Below, one piece after another: positions 1-8,613 of a stretch of DNA of 37,479 nucleotides (position 1 is the first letter of the stretch; each line of letters begins with the position of its first letter). Source of the DNA: Novosphingobium sp. AP12. GTDB lineage: Bacteria > Pseudomonadota > Alphaproteobacteria > Sphingomonadales > Sphingomonadaceae. The translations under genes were made by a program, and so were the position numbers. The stretch covers positions 1-37,479 of the forward strand of contig NZ_AKKE01000030.1 of the NCBI RefSeq assembly GCF_000281975.1, read 5' to 3'. Under the pieces are notes generated by a model. That model saw nothing but the letters and a program-made list of their open reading frames with translations, had not been told where the DNA came from and did no database searches.

Positions 1-210
1 TGCGGGAGCAACTACGGCGGTGAAGGCGCGCTTGGCGGCGCTGCGCTGGGCGCGGGCGTTGGCGCGATCGCCGGCGGTGACGTTGGTACGGGCGCTGCGA
101 TCGGCGCTGCGGCCGGTGCGCTGGCAGGCTCGCAGGTCAAGAAGGATGGCGACAAGGGTTGCTACCGCTATGACCGCAACGGCGACCGCTATTGGGATCG
201 CGATTGCTGA
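1..210 (+). CDS. Glycine-zipper envelope protein, 3' part only
   Basis: The frame is open from the first base to the TGA at 208-210, giving 69 residues; the start lies outside the window. Residues 9-46 are an Ala/Gly-rich zipper with repeated GAxxGAxxG spacing, as in the YMGG/OmpA-like glycine-zipper family whose paired helices sit in membranes. The tail is polar and aromatic (YRYDRNGDRYWDRDC) and ends in Cys. The first visible residue is Cys followed by Gly-Ser-Asn, which would suit the lipidated Cys of a lipoprotein, but the signal peptide is not visible, so this is inference. A perfect hairpin with a T-run follows 31 bases downstream. Function beyond a probable envelope location is unknown. 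Confidence 0.7.
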   Translation, partial: CGSNYGGEGALGGAALGAGVGAIAGGDVGTGAAIGAAAGALAGSQVKKDGDKGCYRYDRNGDRYWDRDC

Positions 211-241
211 TCTGACACCGCTTACTAATAGGGTCGCAATT

Positions 242-281
242 GAGGCGCGGGACGAAATATCGCCCGCGCCTCGCCCTTTTT
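242..281 (+). terminator. Rho-independent terminator between convergent genes
   Basis: A perfect 10-bp stem (GAGGCGCGGG at 242-251 with its complement at 263-272) with an 11-base loop is followed by GCCCTTTTT. It ends the glycine-zipper gene. Its T-run touches the stop codon of the minus-strand gene that converges on it. Confidence 0.85.
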
Positions 282-766
282 CAGGGCATTGCTTCTGCAG
301 TGAACGGGACGATGCCCCGATAGCTCTCCAGCGGCGGGGCACCGGCGACGTGAATGCCGGCGCGAAGCAGGAAGATGTGTCGCACGATCTCCGCCTGCTG
401 CTCGATGCCGTAGCGCGAGAGCGTCCAACCTGGCCGCAACGCATAGTCGTAGCTGCAAAACGGGTGCCGCATGAGCGGGAGATACCAGCGCCCTCTGTTC
501 TGCGTCTGCCATACATGCGTCATCTCGTGCACGAACAGCCCCTGCAAGCCGATGCTGGCCTGCGAAAAATCGTCTTCATATAGGGACGTGCGCGGGTGGA
601 AATGCAGGTGCCCGCAGGGCGCCATCACGGTGCCGACCGGCTGGAACGGAAACCAGCGCCGCCGCTTCACCCGCACCGGCGCGCAGTCGATCGCCTCGCC
701 GAAGACGGAGCGGACGAGGTCGGCCTCGCCCGGCGTCAGTGCCCGCTCGCCGCCGGGGGCGGTCAG
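281..766 (-). CDS. Small HExxH metallopeptidase-like protein (sphingomonad 'vgr-related' type)
   Basis: The coding frame holds about 161 residues. A zinc-peptidase-like HEMTH motif follows a GLFV stretch, and the conserved-looking PFQPVGTVMAPCGHLHFHP segment lies near the N-terminus. I recall proteins of this shape in sphingomonads under the name vgr-related protein; no activity has been tied to them as far as I know. There is no signal peptide or membrane segment. The first in-frame ATG/GTG is the GTG at 676, but the frame continues upstream with sensible protein (ALTPGEADLVRSVFGEAID), so the start is probably the CTG at 764-766, which overlaps the TGA of the upstream copper-chaperone gene and has AAGGGA about 9 bases before it. 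That overlap implies translational coupling. The exact start is uncertain. Confidence 0.6.
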   Translation of the reverse strand: MTAPGGERALTPGEADLVRSVFGEAIDCAPVRVKRRRWFPFQPVGTVMAPCGHLHFHPRTSLYEDDFSQASIGLQGLFVHEMTHVWQTQNRGRWYLPLMRHPFCSYDYALRPGWTLSRYGIEQQAEIVRHIFLLRAGIHVAGAPPLESYRGIVPFTAEAMP

Positions 767-1290
767 TGGTGCATCCCTTCCATGTCGTGATCCCCGCTGC
801 CGCCCATGGCCTCGACGCGGAGCGGCATGGACAGCTTGTCTCCGTCGGAGAACGTCAGCGTCAGTTCCGCATTGCCGCCGGGCTTGAGCGTATCGGCAAG
901 CTCGAACACCATGACGTGCAGCCCGCCCGGCGCGAAGACCACCGAGGCGCCGGGGTCGATCGGTAGCGAGGCGACGGCCGCCATCGAGCCGCCCTTGCTC
1001 TCGTGCATCTCCGCCTTGCCCGCGCCCGAGACGTGGACGCCGGCCAGCGTCACCGGCTCGGCGCCATCGTTGCGGACGGTGAAGTAGACCGCCGCCGGTC
1101 GTCCCGCGATGACGGGCAGGACCAGCTTCCCGTCGCTCGCCGCCAGACCCGGCTTGGCATCGGGGCCTGAGAGGGTGGCCTCGTTCGATTCGGTGGGGCT
1201 GTCGGGCTCCTTGCCGCAGCCGCCCAGTGCCGCGAACATGGCGACAGAGGCGAGCAGGGCGATCGGGGGGGCAAATTTCACGGCCGGCAT
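763..1290 (-). CDS. PCu(A)C-family periplasmic copper chaperone lipoprotein
   Basis: The 175-residue protein has a lipoprotein signal peptide with hydrophobic residues 8-22 and a lipobox ending at Cys25 (LGGC). The copper site is of the PCu(A)C (DUF461) type: a Met-His pair, a further Met, exactly 21 residues, then His-x-Met (GLHVM). Members of this family pass copper to the CuA site of cytochrome c oxidase, usually with Sco. The C-terminal tail GDHDMEGMHH adds Met and His residues that could bind more copper. GAAGGA precedes the ATG. The gene overlaps the HExxH gene downstream by four bases. No Sco or oxidase gene is in the window, so the partner is inferred. Confidence 0.85.
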   Translation of the reverse strand: MPAVKFAPPIALLASVAMFAALGGCGKEPDSPTESNEATLSGPDAKPGLAASDGKLVLPVIAGRPAAVYFTVRNDGAEPVTLAGVHVSGAGKAEMHESKGGSMAAVASLPIDPGASVVFAPGGLHVMVFELADTLKPGGNAELTLTFSDGDKLSMPLRVEAMGGSGDHDMEGMHH

Positions 1291-1366
1291 TTCCTTCTCA
1301 TGCCCCTTCAGGCGGTGTGACCGCCAGCCTGGGGAAAAATCGCTCGCCTAATGCCATTCGCGCAGT

Positions 1367-1397
1367 CTTGTTCCAAGCAAAACCACCCCTATATCGC
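1367..1397 (+). promoter_or_regulatory. RpoH (sigma-32) type heat-shock promoter of dnaK
   Basis: CTTG at 1367-1370 is separated by exactly 17 bases from CCTATATCGC at 1388-1397. The consensus for RpoH promoters in alphaproteobacteria is CTTG-N17/18-CYTATNTNNG, and this site matches all but the last base. Transcription would start near 1403, leaving a leader of about 100 bases before dnaK. No CIRCE element (the HrcA operator) is visible. Confidence 0.8.
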
Positions 1398-1426
1398 GGC
1401 TCGACGACTTGGAACGTCATCGAGCC
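1398..1426 (+). promoter_or_regulatory. Hairpin at the 5' end of the dnaK leader
   Basis: GGCTCGA (1398-1404) pairs with TCGAGCC (1420-1426); after one C-A mismatch three more pairs close a seven-base loop (TTGGAAC). It lies directly at the predicted transcription start, so it could stabilise the mRNA 5' end or act as an operator. Function not known. Confidence 0.45.
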
Positions 1427-1500
1427 GTGCAAGCCGCCTTGCCTTGTGGAAGGGAGGCGATCCGTGCGGTGTCAACCACTTGACGTGAGGAATGGGGATA

Positions 1501-3408
1501 ATGGCAAAAGTAATTGGTATCGATCTGGGTACGACCAACAGCTGCATCGCTGTCATGGACGGCGGCAAGCCCAAGGTCATCGAGAATTCCGAAGGCGCGC
1601 GCACGACGCCCTCGATCGTCGCCTTCACCAAGGATGGTGAGCGCCTGATCGGGCAGCCGGCAAAGCGCCAGGCCGTGACCAACGGCGACAACACGATTTT
1701 CGCGGTGAAGCGCCTCATCGGCCGCCGCTTCGACGACCCGGTGACCAAGAAGGACACCGAGCTGGTCCCTTACACCATCGTCAAGGGCAAGAACGGCGAC
1801 GCATGGGTCAATGCCGGCGGCGAAGACTACAGCCCGTCGCAGATCTCGGCCTTCATCCTGCAAAAGATGAAGGAAACCGCCGAATCGTACCTCGGCGAGA
1901 CCGTGACCCAGGCCGTCATCACCGTGCCTGCCTACTTCAACGACGCGCAGCGCCAGGCGACCAAGGACGCCGGTCAGATCGCCGGCCTTGAAGTGCTGCG
2001 CATCATCAACGAGCCGACCGCGGCGGCGCTGGCCTACGGCCTCGACAAGCAGGACGGCAAGACCATCGCAGTCTACGACCTTGGCGGCGGCACCTTCGAC
2101 GTCTCGGTCCTCGAGATCGGCGACGGCGTGTTCGAGGTGAAGTCGACCAACGGCGATACCTTCCTGGGCGGCGAGGACTTCGACTCCAAGCTGGTCGAAT
2201 GGCTGGCGGACAAGTTCAAGGCCAAGGAGAACATGGACCTGCGGACCGACAAGCTCGCTCTGCAGCGCCTCAAGGAAGCGGCCGAGAAGGCGAAGATCGA
2301 GCTGTCGTCCACCGCGACGACCGAGATCAACCTGCCCTTCATCACCGCCCGCATGGAAGGCGGCGCGACGACCCCGCTGCACCTCGTCGAGACGGTCACC
2401 CGTTCGGACCTGGAGCGCATGGTCGCCGACCTCATCCAGCGCACGCTCGAGCCCTGCCGCAAGGCGATCGCCGATGCCGGCCTCTCGGCCAAGGACATCG
2501 ACGAAGTCGTGCTCGTCGGCGGCATGACCCGCATGCCCAAGGTGCGCGAAGTCGTGAAGGAGTTCTTCGGCAAGGAACCGCACACCGGCGTGAACCCTGA
2601 CGAAGTCGTCGCCATGGGCGCGGCGATCCAGGCCGGCGTCCTCCAGGGCGACGTCAAGGACGTGCTGCTGCTCGACGTGACCCCGCTGTCGCTCGGCATC
2701 GAGACGCTGGGCGGCATCATGACCAAGATGATCGACCGCAACACGACGATCCCGACCAAGAAGAGCCAGGTCTACTCGACCGCCGAGGACAACCAGCAGG
2801 CGGTGACGATCCGCGTGTTCCAGGGCGAGCGCGAGATGGCGCAGGACAACAAGCTGCTCGGCCAGTTCGACCTCGTCGGCATCCCGCCGTCGCGCAGGGG
2901 CGTCCCGCAGATCGAAGTGACCTTCGACATCGACGCCAACGGCCTCGTGAACGTGTCCGCCAAGGACAAGGGCACGGGCAAGGAACAGCAGATCCGCATC
3001 CAGGCCTCGGGCGGCCTTTCGGACAGCGACATCGACCAGATGGTCCGTGACGCCGAGAAGTTCGCCGAAGAGGACAAGAAGCGCCGCGAATCGGCCGAGG
3101 CCCGCAATCAGGCCGACAGCCTCGTCCACGCGACGGAGCAGCAGATCGCGGAGAACGGCGACAAGATCGACGCCGCGCTCAAGGACGAAGTCGAAGCCGC
3201 GATCGCCGCGACCAAGACCGCCCTTGCCGGTGACGACGCCGCCGAGATCAACGCCAAGGCCCAGGAACTGACCCAGGTCGCGATGAAGATGGGCCAGTCC
3301 ATCTACGAGAAGGAGCAGGCTTCGGCCGCCGCTCCGAACGCGGCTCCGGCCGGTGACGACGACGTGGTCGACGCCGAGTTCTCGGAAGTCGACGACAACA
3401 AGGGCTGA
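1501..3408 (+). CDS. dnaK: Chaperone DnaK (Hsp70)
   Basis: DnaK binds exposed hydrophobic segments of proteins in an ATP-driven cycle with DnaJ and GrpE. The 635-residue length is normal for bacterial DnaK. The nucleotide-binding domain opens with [12 protein letters not shown] (residues 4-15) and contains the second phosphate loop [10 protein letters not shown]. The interdomain linker [12 protein letters not shown] leads into the substrate-binding domain, and the acidic tail ends [11 protein letters not shown] chose the ATG at 1501 ([10 protein letters not shown]) because it matches the family N-terminus and has GAGGA about ten bases upstream; an in-frame ATG at 1492 is too close to that site. 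The gene is preceded by an RpoH promoter and followed by dnaJ 81 bases later, with a strong hairpin between them. Confidence 0.98.
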   Translation: MAKVIGIDLGTTNSCIAVMDGGKPKVIENSEGARTTPSIVAFTKDGERLIGQPAKRQAVTNGDNTIFAVKRLIGRRFDDPVTKKDTELVPYTIVKGKNGDAWVNAGGEDYSPSQISAFILQKMKETAESYLGETVTQAVITVPAYFNDAQRQATKDAGQIAGLEVLRIINEPTAAALAYGLDKQDGKTIAVYDLGGGTFDVSVLEIGDGVFEVKSTNGDTFLGGEDFDSKLVEWLADKFKAKENMDLRTDKLALQRLKEAAEKAKIELSSTATTEINLPFITARMEGGATTPLHLVETVTRSDLERMVADLIQRTLEPCRKAIADAGLSAKDIDEVVLVGGMTRMPKVREVVKEFFGKEPHTGVNPDEVVAMGAAIQAGVLQGDVKDVLLLDVTPLSLGIETLGGIMTKMIDRNTTIPTKKSQVYSTAEDNQQAVTIRVFQGEREMAQDNKLLGQFDLVGIPPSRRGVPQIEVTFDIDANGLVNVSAKDKGTGKEQQIRIQASGGLSDSDIDQMVRDAEKFAEEDKKRRESAEARNQADSLVHATEQQIAENGDKIDAALKDEVEAAIAATKTALAGDDAAEINAKAQELTQVAMKMGQSIYEKEQASAAAPNAAPAGDDDVVDAEFSEVDDNKG

Positions 3409-3429
3409 CCAGTCCTGATGAAAACCCTG

Positions 3430-3462
3430 ACCGCCACCGGTGCAATTCGCGCCGGTGGCGGT
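3430..3462 (+). terminator. Hairpin between dnaK and dnaJ (attenuator-like)
   Basis: ACCGCCACCGG (3430-3440) pairs perfectly with 3452-3462, and a G-T wobble plus two more pairs close on a five-base AATTC loop. No T-run follows, so full termination is not expected. It may weaken read-through into dnaJ or protect the 3' end of dnaK mRNA. Confidence 0.55.
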
Positions 3463-3489
3463 TAGAGTATTCCGGCGGGGAAGAATCAC

Positions 3490-4623
3490 GTGTCAGCTAC
3501 TGAAATAGACTATTACGAACTGCTCGAGGTCGAGCGCGGTGCCGACGACAAGGTCATCAAGTCGTCCTATCGCCGTCTGGCCATGCGTTATCACCCGGAC
3601 AAGAATCCGGGCTGCGACGATTCCGAAGCGCGCTTCAAGCAGATCAGCGAGGCTTACGACTGCCTCAAGGACCCGCAGAAGCGCGCCGCCTACGATCGCT
3701 ACGGCCATGCCGCCTTCCAGCAAGGCATGGGCGGCGGCGGTGGCGGCGGGCAGGGAGCCGAATTCGGCGACATCGGCGACATCTTCGAATCGATCTTCGG
3801 CAGCGCCTTCGGTGGCGGCGGCCGCCAACAGGCGCGCCGCGGTGCGGATTTGCGCTACGACATGGAAGTCAGCCTCGACGAGGCGTTCCGTGGCAAGAGC
3901 ACCGAGATCACCATCGAAGTCTCGCAGGGGTGCGAGCCGTGCCACGGCACCGGCGCGGAGCCGGGCACCAGCAAGCGCAACTGCAACATGTGCGCCGGCC
4001 ACGGCAAGGTGCGCGCGCAGCAGGGCTTCTTCGTGGTCGAACGCACTTGCCCGACCTGCCATGGCCGGGGCGAGGTGATCGAGAAGCCGTGCCGTTCCTG
4101 TGGCGGCGAAGGCCGGGTCGACAAGGCGCAGACGCTGCAGGTCGACATCCCGCCGGGCGTCGATTCGGGCACCCGCATCCGCCTTTCCGGCAAGGGCGAG
4201 GCCGGACCCTTCGGTGCGCCTCCGGGCGACCTCTATATCTTCCTCCACGTGAAACCGAACCGGGTGTTCGAGCGCGAGGGCACGACGCTGCTCACCCGCG
4301 TACCGATCACCTTCACCACGGCGGCGCTGGGCGGCTCGATCGAGATCCCCGGCATCGACGGCGATCCGATCACGGTCGACATCCCCGTCGGCATCCAGTC
4401 GGGCAAGCAGCTGCGCAAGCGCGGCGCCGGCATGCCGGTGCTGCAGGGACGCGGCCGCGGCGATCTCGTCGTCGAGATTTCGGTCGAGACGCCGACCAAG
4501 CTCTCCGCGCGGCAGAAGGAATTGCTGCGCGAACTGCAGGCTACCGAGACCGGGGACGAGTGCCCGGGCTCCAAGGGCTTCTTCGACCGCTTGAAGGACG
4601 CCTGGAACGACCTGAAGGAATGA
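3490..4623 (+). CDS. dnaJ: Co-chaperone DnaJ (Hsp40)
   Basis: DnaJ delivers substrates to DnaK and stimulates its ATPase. The 377-residue protein has the complete class I layout: a J domain with HPD at residues 35-37, a Gly-rich linker (about residues 78-110), four CxxCxGxG zinc-finger repeats between residues 148 and 208 (CEPCHGTG, CNMCAGHG, CPTCHGRG, CRSCGGEG), and the C-terminal substrate-binding domains. The start is the GTG at 3490, preceded by GGGGAAG. It sits directly after dnaK on the same strand and is followed by a 15-bp hairpin, consistent with a dnaKJ heat-shock operon. All four zinc repeats are intact. Confidence 0.97.
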   Translation: MSATEIDYYELLEVERGADDKVIKSSYRRLAMRYHPDKNPGCDDSEARFKQISEAYDCLKDPQKRAAYDRYGHAAFQQGMGGGGGGGQGAEFGDIGDIFESIFGSAFGGGGRQQARRGADLRYDMEVSLDEAFRGKSTEITIEVSQGCEPCHGTGAEPGTSKRNCNMCAGHGKVRAQQGFFVVERTCPTCHGRGEVIEKPCRSCGGEGRVDKAQTLQVDIPPGVDSGTRIRLSGKGEAGPFGAPPGDLYIFLHVKPNRVFEREGTTLLTRVPITFTTAALGGSIEIPGIDGDPITVDIPVGIQSGKQLRKRGAGMPVLQGRGRGDLVVEISVETPTKLSARQKELLRELQATETGDECPGSKGFFDRLKDAWNDLKE

Positions 4624-4628
4624 CGCGA

Positions 4629-4665
4629 GATGATGTGCGGCGACGGTGGGTCGCCGCACATCATC
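4629..4665 (+). terminator. Perfect 15-bp hairpin after dnaJ
   Basis: GATGATGTGCGGCGA (4629-4643) pairs without mismatch with 4651-4665 around a seven-base loop. Only a weak pyrimidine stretch (CCTTTCC) follows some ten bases later. It most likely ends the dnaKJ transcript. The remaining bases to 4790 show no further structure I can name. Confidence 0.65.
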
Positions 4666-4790
4666 GGCTCATGCCTTTCCACGGCATCGCTGCGTAGGCG
4701 GGGATCCCGCTTTCGCTCCGCGTGGCCCAGGGAAGCGGAACCGTGCCGCCGCGAGAGCGGCGAATGAAGACGATCGACTCTCTTCCTTCG

Positions 4791-7145
4791 TCACACCCGC
4801 CAGCGATCCCGGATCATGTCCGGCATACCCTCCGCCGCCAACACCTCGCGGCGAATATGCGCCACCAGCCCCGGATCGGCGCGCAGGCGGTCCTGCTCCT
4901 CGTCGAGAATCGCCAGGAACGCGCGCCGTTTGAACCCCAGCAGTTCCGCGCCCGGCATCGCGTGCTCGGGTGACAGGGTCGAGGCGATCATGTCCATCAC
5001 CCGCTCCGCGCCGTGGAGGCGGCCCCAGAGATAGTCGTTCTCGCGGTAGGCGCGGCTGAAGAAAGCGCCGAAGTTGTAGAACTCGTTGCCCCGCAGCGTG
5101 CCCCCGCTGCCGCCCCGGCGGATCGCATGGCAGTCCTCGGGCGAGATGCGGTCGACCAGCACGGGGTCGAACTCGTTCAAACCCTCGCCGCGCAGCAAGG
5201 GCAGGGTGACGGTGTCGTAGAAGGGGAAACCCAGGTAGGCGAGCAGCACTCGGCGCCGCAGCGCCTGCGGCATGGCCGAAAGCGCCTGGGCCAGCAGTTC
5301 GTCCACCTTGGCATCGGTGTCGGCAAGGCTGCGGGTCTGTTCGATGTGCGTGATCGCTGCCTGTGGGTCCTCGAAGAACGACCGCGCCAGGCCTGCAAAA
5401 TCCTCGCCGAGAGCCGCCAGCGGCTCGCGTTCGATGTAAAGCGCGAGCGCAGCATAAATCGCGGTGCGTGCTCCGTCACGGTCCTGCTCGGTGACACCGG
5501 CCTCGGTCTCCCACTCCAGCGTCACCCGGCGCGCGAGAAGCCGTAACCGGCGCACGCGGAAGGCAAGGTCGTGCGCGCGGAAGAAGCTGATCATCGCTGG
5601 CGAGTTGGCGCTGCGCAGACCCTGCGCGCGCTCGATGCCGCTCGACGCGAGATGCGCTATCAGTCGCGCCCGCACCGGCTCAGGCGAGGGCAGGTCCAGT
5701 TCCGGCGCCGCCTCCATCACCATGCGCGAAAGCATCGCGACGAGGCCGCTGAACTTGACCTGCGCATAGCCGTGGTAGGCATATCCGGCCTGCTCGAACG
5801 CCGCCGCCTGTGCTTTGGCCCGCCATGCAGCCAGGCGCTTCGCCGTCGGCCGGTCGAGGAACAGGGTATGGCCGAACAGCTTGTCGACCGCCTCCTCGAT
5901 CTGTGGCCGCATGGCGACGACGATCTCGCGCAGCGTCGCCATCTCGCGCGACTGGCGGGCGAGCGTCTCCAGGTTATCGCGGATCGGCTGCTCACGCGGG
6001 ATCGAGGAGAGCGAGCCGAAGATCACCGAAAAGAACCCTGGCAGCCCGGGATCGCGCCGCATCTCCGCGCCGAGGTGGTCAGGCGTGGGGTCGATGTAGA
6101 CGAAGCGGCGGTCGATCTCGCGCGTTGCCGGGCGGTCGCGCAGCACCGCCATGGCATCGGCGAAGGGCGCGTTGACCAGCACCGAGCCGTCGATCAGCGA
6201 TACGCTATCGAGTTCGCCGCGCCGCGCATGCTCGGGCATCACCCGCGCCAGGAAGGCATCGCGCTTGGGCCACGCGGCAGACTGTTCCGCGACGAGCCGG
6301 TCGATCTCCTCGATCCTGAGCGGCGGGAAAGCGCCCGGGAAGCTGGCGGAAGCCCGCGCGGCGAGCACGAGTTCGGGGATCGCGGCCAGCGCCTTGCCGC
6401 CTTCTCGCGCGGTGGCGGCGTGGAAGCCGAAGGTCAGGCGATGCTCGCTCTCCAGCACCAGTTCGGGCGAGTGCAGCCGCAGCGTCTCGAGGTGCCCCTT
6501 GAAGTCGGTCGCCGTGACGAAGAGGTCGAGCGGATGCTCCGGCGGCAGCAGCGGCTTGCCCGCCGGTGCCTCGGCCATCGAGTTCAGCGCCCGGTACAGC
6601 AGGCGCGAGAAGCCGATGCCGCTGAACGGCGGCTCGAACCAGCGCGAACGGATCAGGCGCGACAGCTTCTCGCGCACTTCGGCTCGTGTCTCGGGCGCGA
6701 CCGTGGCGCTCACCGCGTTGCCGGGACGGTGGAGCAGGTAGGTGACGATCGGGCTCGCCCAGAACTTCGCCGCGCGCGAACCGGGCCGCGCCTCGGGATC
6801 GAGCAGCATGTCGACGTCGGCGGTCTCCAGCCACAGGTCGGTCAGCGGCTCCAGCGATTGCCCGGAGTGGATCGCCTGCGCGAGGAAGATCGAGTTGATG
6901 CCGCCCGCGCTGGCGCCAGCGACGATGTCGGTCAGGATACGCAGCCGCAAGTTGCCGCCGCTCTCCAGCCGGCGCAGCAGGTCGAGATAGACTTCGGGAG
7001 TACCGCTAAGCCCGTCCTCGCCCGAGGAAAACGCCCGGCTCGCCTGGAGCGCTTTCCAAAGCTCTTTGGTGACGCCGTGCATGTAGACGGCAAGGCTGAC
7101 GCCCCCGTAGCAGACCAGCGCGATCCGCAGTTCTTTTTGCTGCAT
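4791..7145 (-). CDS. Large patatin-like phospholipase (DUF3376-type)
   Basis: The 784-residue protein begins with a patatin domain: the glycine-rich oxyanion loop YGGVSLAVYMHG (residues 13-24), the nucleophile elbow GASAGG with Ser79, and the catalytic Asp in LIDGSVLVNAPF. Patatins hydrolyse lipid acyl esters with a Ser-Asp dyad. The rest is a long helical C-terminal region, as in proteins annotated patatin-like with DUF3376; its role is not known. There is no signal peptide. Two starts are possible: GTG at 7184 and ATG at 7145 (MQQKELRIAL); I prefer 7145 because the conserved domain begins right after it, although neither has a clear ribosome site. It is divergent from radA. Confidence 0.85.
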   Translation of the reverse strand: MQQKELRIALVCYGGVSLAVYMHGVTKELWKALQASRAFSSGEDGLSGTPEVYLDLLRRLESGGNLRLRILTDIVAGASAGGINSIFLAQAIHSGQSLEPLTDLWLETADVDMLLDPEARPGSRAAKFWASPIVTYLLHRPGNAVSATVAPETRAEVREKLSRLIRSRWFEPPFSGIGFSRLLYRALNSMAEAPAGKPLLPPEHPLDLFVTATDFKGHLETLRLHSPELVLESEHRLTFGFHAATAREGGKALAAIPELVLAARASASFPGAFPPLRIEEIDRLVAEQSAAWPKRDAFLARVMPEHARRGELDSVSLIDGSVLVNAPFADAMAVLRDRPATREIDRRFVYIDPTPDHLGAEMRRDPGLPGFFSVIFGSLSSIPREQPIRDNLETLARQSREMATLREIVVAMRPQIEEAVDKLFGHTLFLDRPTAKRLAAWRAKAQAAAFEQAGYAYHGYAQVKFSGLVAMLSRMVMEAAPELDLPSPEPVRARLIAHLASSGIERAQGLRSANSPAMISFFRAHDLAFRVRRLRLLARRVTLEWETEAGVTEQDRDGARTAIYAALALYIEREPLAALGEDFAGLARSFFEDPQAAITHIEQTRSLADTDAKVDELLAQALSAMPQALRRRVLLAYLGFPFYDTVTLPLLRGEGLNEFDPVLVDRISPEDCHAIRRGGSGGTLRGNEFYNFGAFFSRAYRENDYLWGRLHGAERVMDMIASTLSPEHAMPGAELLGFKRRAFLAILDEEQDRLRADPGLVAHIRREVLAAEGMPDMIRDRWRV

Positions 7146-7172
7146 GCACGTAGTTTGGCGGAAGGATGAAAC

Positions 7173-7198
7173 ATTGGCAATCACATGCGAATGCCAAT
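7173..7198. promoter_or_regulatory. Inverted repeat in the patatin/radA divergent region
   Basis: ATTGGCA (7173-7179) and TGCCAAT (7192-7198) form a perfect 7-bp inverted repeat with a 12-base spacer, lying between the two divergent genes. The arm spacing could suit a dimeric repressor. No regulator is indicated, and chance cannot be excluded. Confidence 0.3.
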
Positions 7199-7224
7199 TG
7201 CGTTCTGCTTCCGTTCCCTATAGT
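7198..7224 (+). promoter_or_regulatory. Candidate radA promoter
   Basis: TTGCGT (7198-7203) and TATAGT (7219-7224) resemble -35 and -10 boxes, though the 15-base spacer is short. A start about seven bases after the -10 box would fall at about 7231, three bases before the radA ATG, so the mRNA could be nearly leaderless. Confidence 0.35.
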
Positions 7225-7233
7225 CGATCGTGC

Positions 7234-8601
7234 ATGGCAAAGCCCAAGCGTCGATATGTCTGCCAGGCCTGCGGAGGCGTCTCCACCCGCTGGCAGGGGC
7301 AATGCCCCGATTGCGCGGAGTGGAACACGCTGGCGGAGGACGTGCCGCAGACCGCGTTCTCCGCCAAGCACGACCTGTCGACGGGCGGGCGGCCGATCCA
7401 CTTCACCCCGCTCGACAAGCCAGGCGAAATTCCCAAGCGCCGCCCCAGCGGCATCGCCGAGTTCGACCGCGCGCTGGGCGGCGGCTTCGTGCCCGGCTCG
7501 GCCATCCTGATGGGCGGCGACCCGGGCATCGGCAAATCGACGCTGCTGCTGCAGGTTTCCGCACATGTCGCCAATTCCGGCGGGCTGTCGGTCTACGTCA
7601 GCGGCGAGGAAGCGGCGGGGCAGGTGCGCCTCCGTGCCGACCGCCTTGGCCTGACCAAAGCCCCGATCCAGCTCGCGGCGGCCACTTCGGTGCGCGATAT
7701 CCTGACGACGCTGGGCATGATGGACCCGCCGGCGCTGCTGGTGATCGATTCGATCCAGACCATGCATTCCGACCAGATCGAGGGAGCGCCCGGTACGGTC
7801 AGCCAGGTCCGCGGCTGCGCGTTCGAACTGATCCGCTACGCCAAGGAAAATGGTGTAACCCTCGTCCTCGTCGGGCATGTCACCAAGGACGGCACGATCG
7901 CCGGCCCGCGCGTGCTCGAACACATGGTCGACGTGGTGATGAGCTTCGAGGGCGAGCGTAGCCACCAGTACCGTATCTTGCGCAGTCTCAAGAACCGCTT
8001 CGGCCCGGTGGACGAGATCGGCGTTTTCGCCATGGAAGGCGCCGGTCTTGCCGAAGTCGGCAACCCCTCGCTGCTGTTCCTTTCCGGGCGCGAGGAGGAG
8101 ATGGCGGGCAGCGCCGTGTTCCCTGCCATGGAAGGCACACGGCCGGTCCTCGTCGAGATCCAGGCACTGATCGTCCGGCTGCAGAGCGGAGCGACCCCGC
8201 GCCGCGCCGTCGTCGGCTGGGATTCGGGGCGCATGTCGATGCTGCTGGCGGTGCTGGAAGCGCGCTGCGGGCTCAATTTCTCGACCTGCGAAGTCTATCT
8301 CAATGTCGCGGGCGGCTACCGGCTGAGCGATCCCGCCGCCGACCTCGCGGTGGCGGCCGCGCTGGTCTCGGCGCTGGGAGACAAGCCGCTGCCGAAGGAT
8401 GCCGTGTGGTTCGGTGAAGTGTCACTCGCGGGAGAGATTCGCCCGGTGGCGCACGGTTCGATCCGTCAGCGCGAATCGGCGAAGCTCGGCTTCAACCGCG
8501 CCTTCGGGCCGTCGGGTGGGCCGCCGCCCGAGAAGGGCCTGCGCTTCAGCGGATTGGCGATGCTGCCCAACCTCGTTGACCACATCCTGTCGGATGCCTA
8601 A
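7234..8601 (+). CDS. radA: DNA repair protein RadA (Sms)
   Basis: RadA is a RecA-like ATPase that drives branch migration during recombinational repair. The 455-residue protein shows all three family parts: a C4 zinc finger (Cys10, Cys13, Cys24, Cys27), a RecA-type core with Walker A GGDPGIGKST (from Gly94) and the RadA-specific KNRFG motif (253-257), and a C-terminal Lon-protease-like domain. The start is the ATG at 7234 (MAKPKRRYVCQACG), the usual N-terminus of RadA; the frame is open further upstream, but that part is not family-like. No Shine-Dalgarno sequence precedes the ATG. cvpA follows 12 bases after the stop. Confidence 0.96.
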   Translation: MAKPKRRYVCQACGGVSTRWQGQCPDCAEWNTLAEDVPQTAFSAKHDLSTGGRPIHFTPLDKPGEIPKRRPSGIAEFDRALGGGFVPGSAILMGGDPGIGKSTLLLQVSAHVANSGGLSVYVSGEEAAGQVRLRADRLGLTKAPIQLAAATSVRDILTTLGMMDPPALLVIDSIQTMHSDQIEGAPGTVSQVRGCAFELIRYAKENGVTLVLVGHVTKDGTIAGPRVLEHMVDVVMSFEGERSHQYRILRSLKNRFGPVDEIGVFAMEGAGLAEVGNPSLLFLSGREEEMAGSAVFPAMEGTRPVLVEIQALIVRLQSGATPRRAVVGWDSGRMSMLLAVLEARCGLNFSTCEVYLNVAGGYRLSDPAADLAVAAALVSALGDKPLPKDAVWFGEVSLAGEIRPVAHGSIRQRESAKLGFNRAFGPSGGPPPEKGLRFSGLAMLPNLVDHILSDA

Positions 8602-8613
8602 TCCAGTTAGTCT

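Noticed and set aside
1417..3489. 690-residue open frame antisense to dnaK
   Set aside because: It is the mirror frame of a highly biased GC-rich gene; composition is Arg/Val/Asp/His-heavy with no family features.
5571..7169. 532-residue plus-strand frame inside the patatin gene
   Set aside because: The opposite strand carries clear patatin motifs in order; this frame is Arg-rich and featureless.
7173..7190. Sigma-54-like TGGCA...TGC element before radA
   Set aside because: The GG to GC distance is 11 rather than the required 12 bases, and no enhancer-binding protein gene is nearby; the inverted repeat explains the sequence better.
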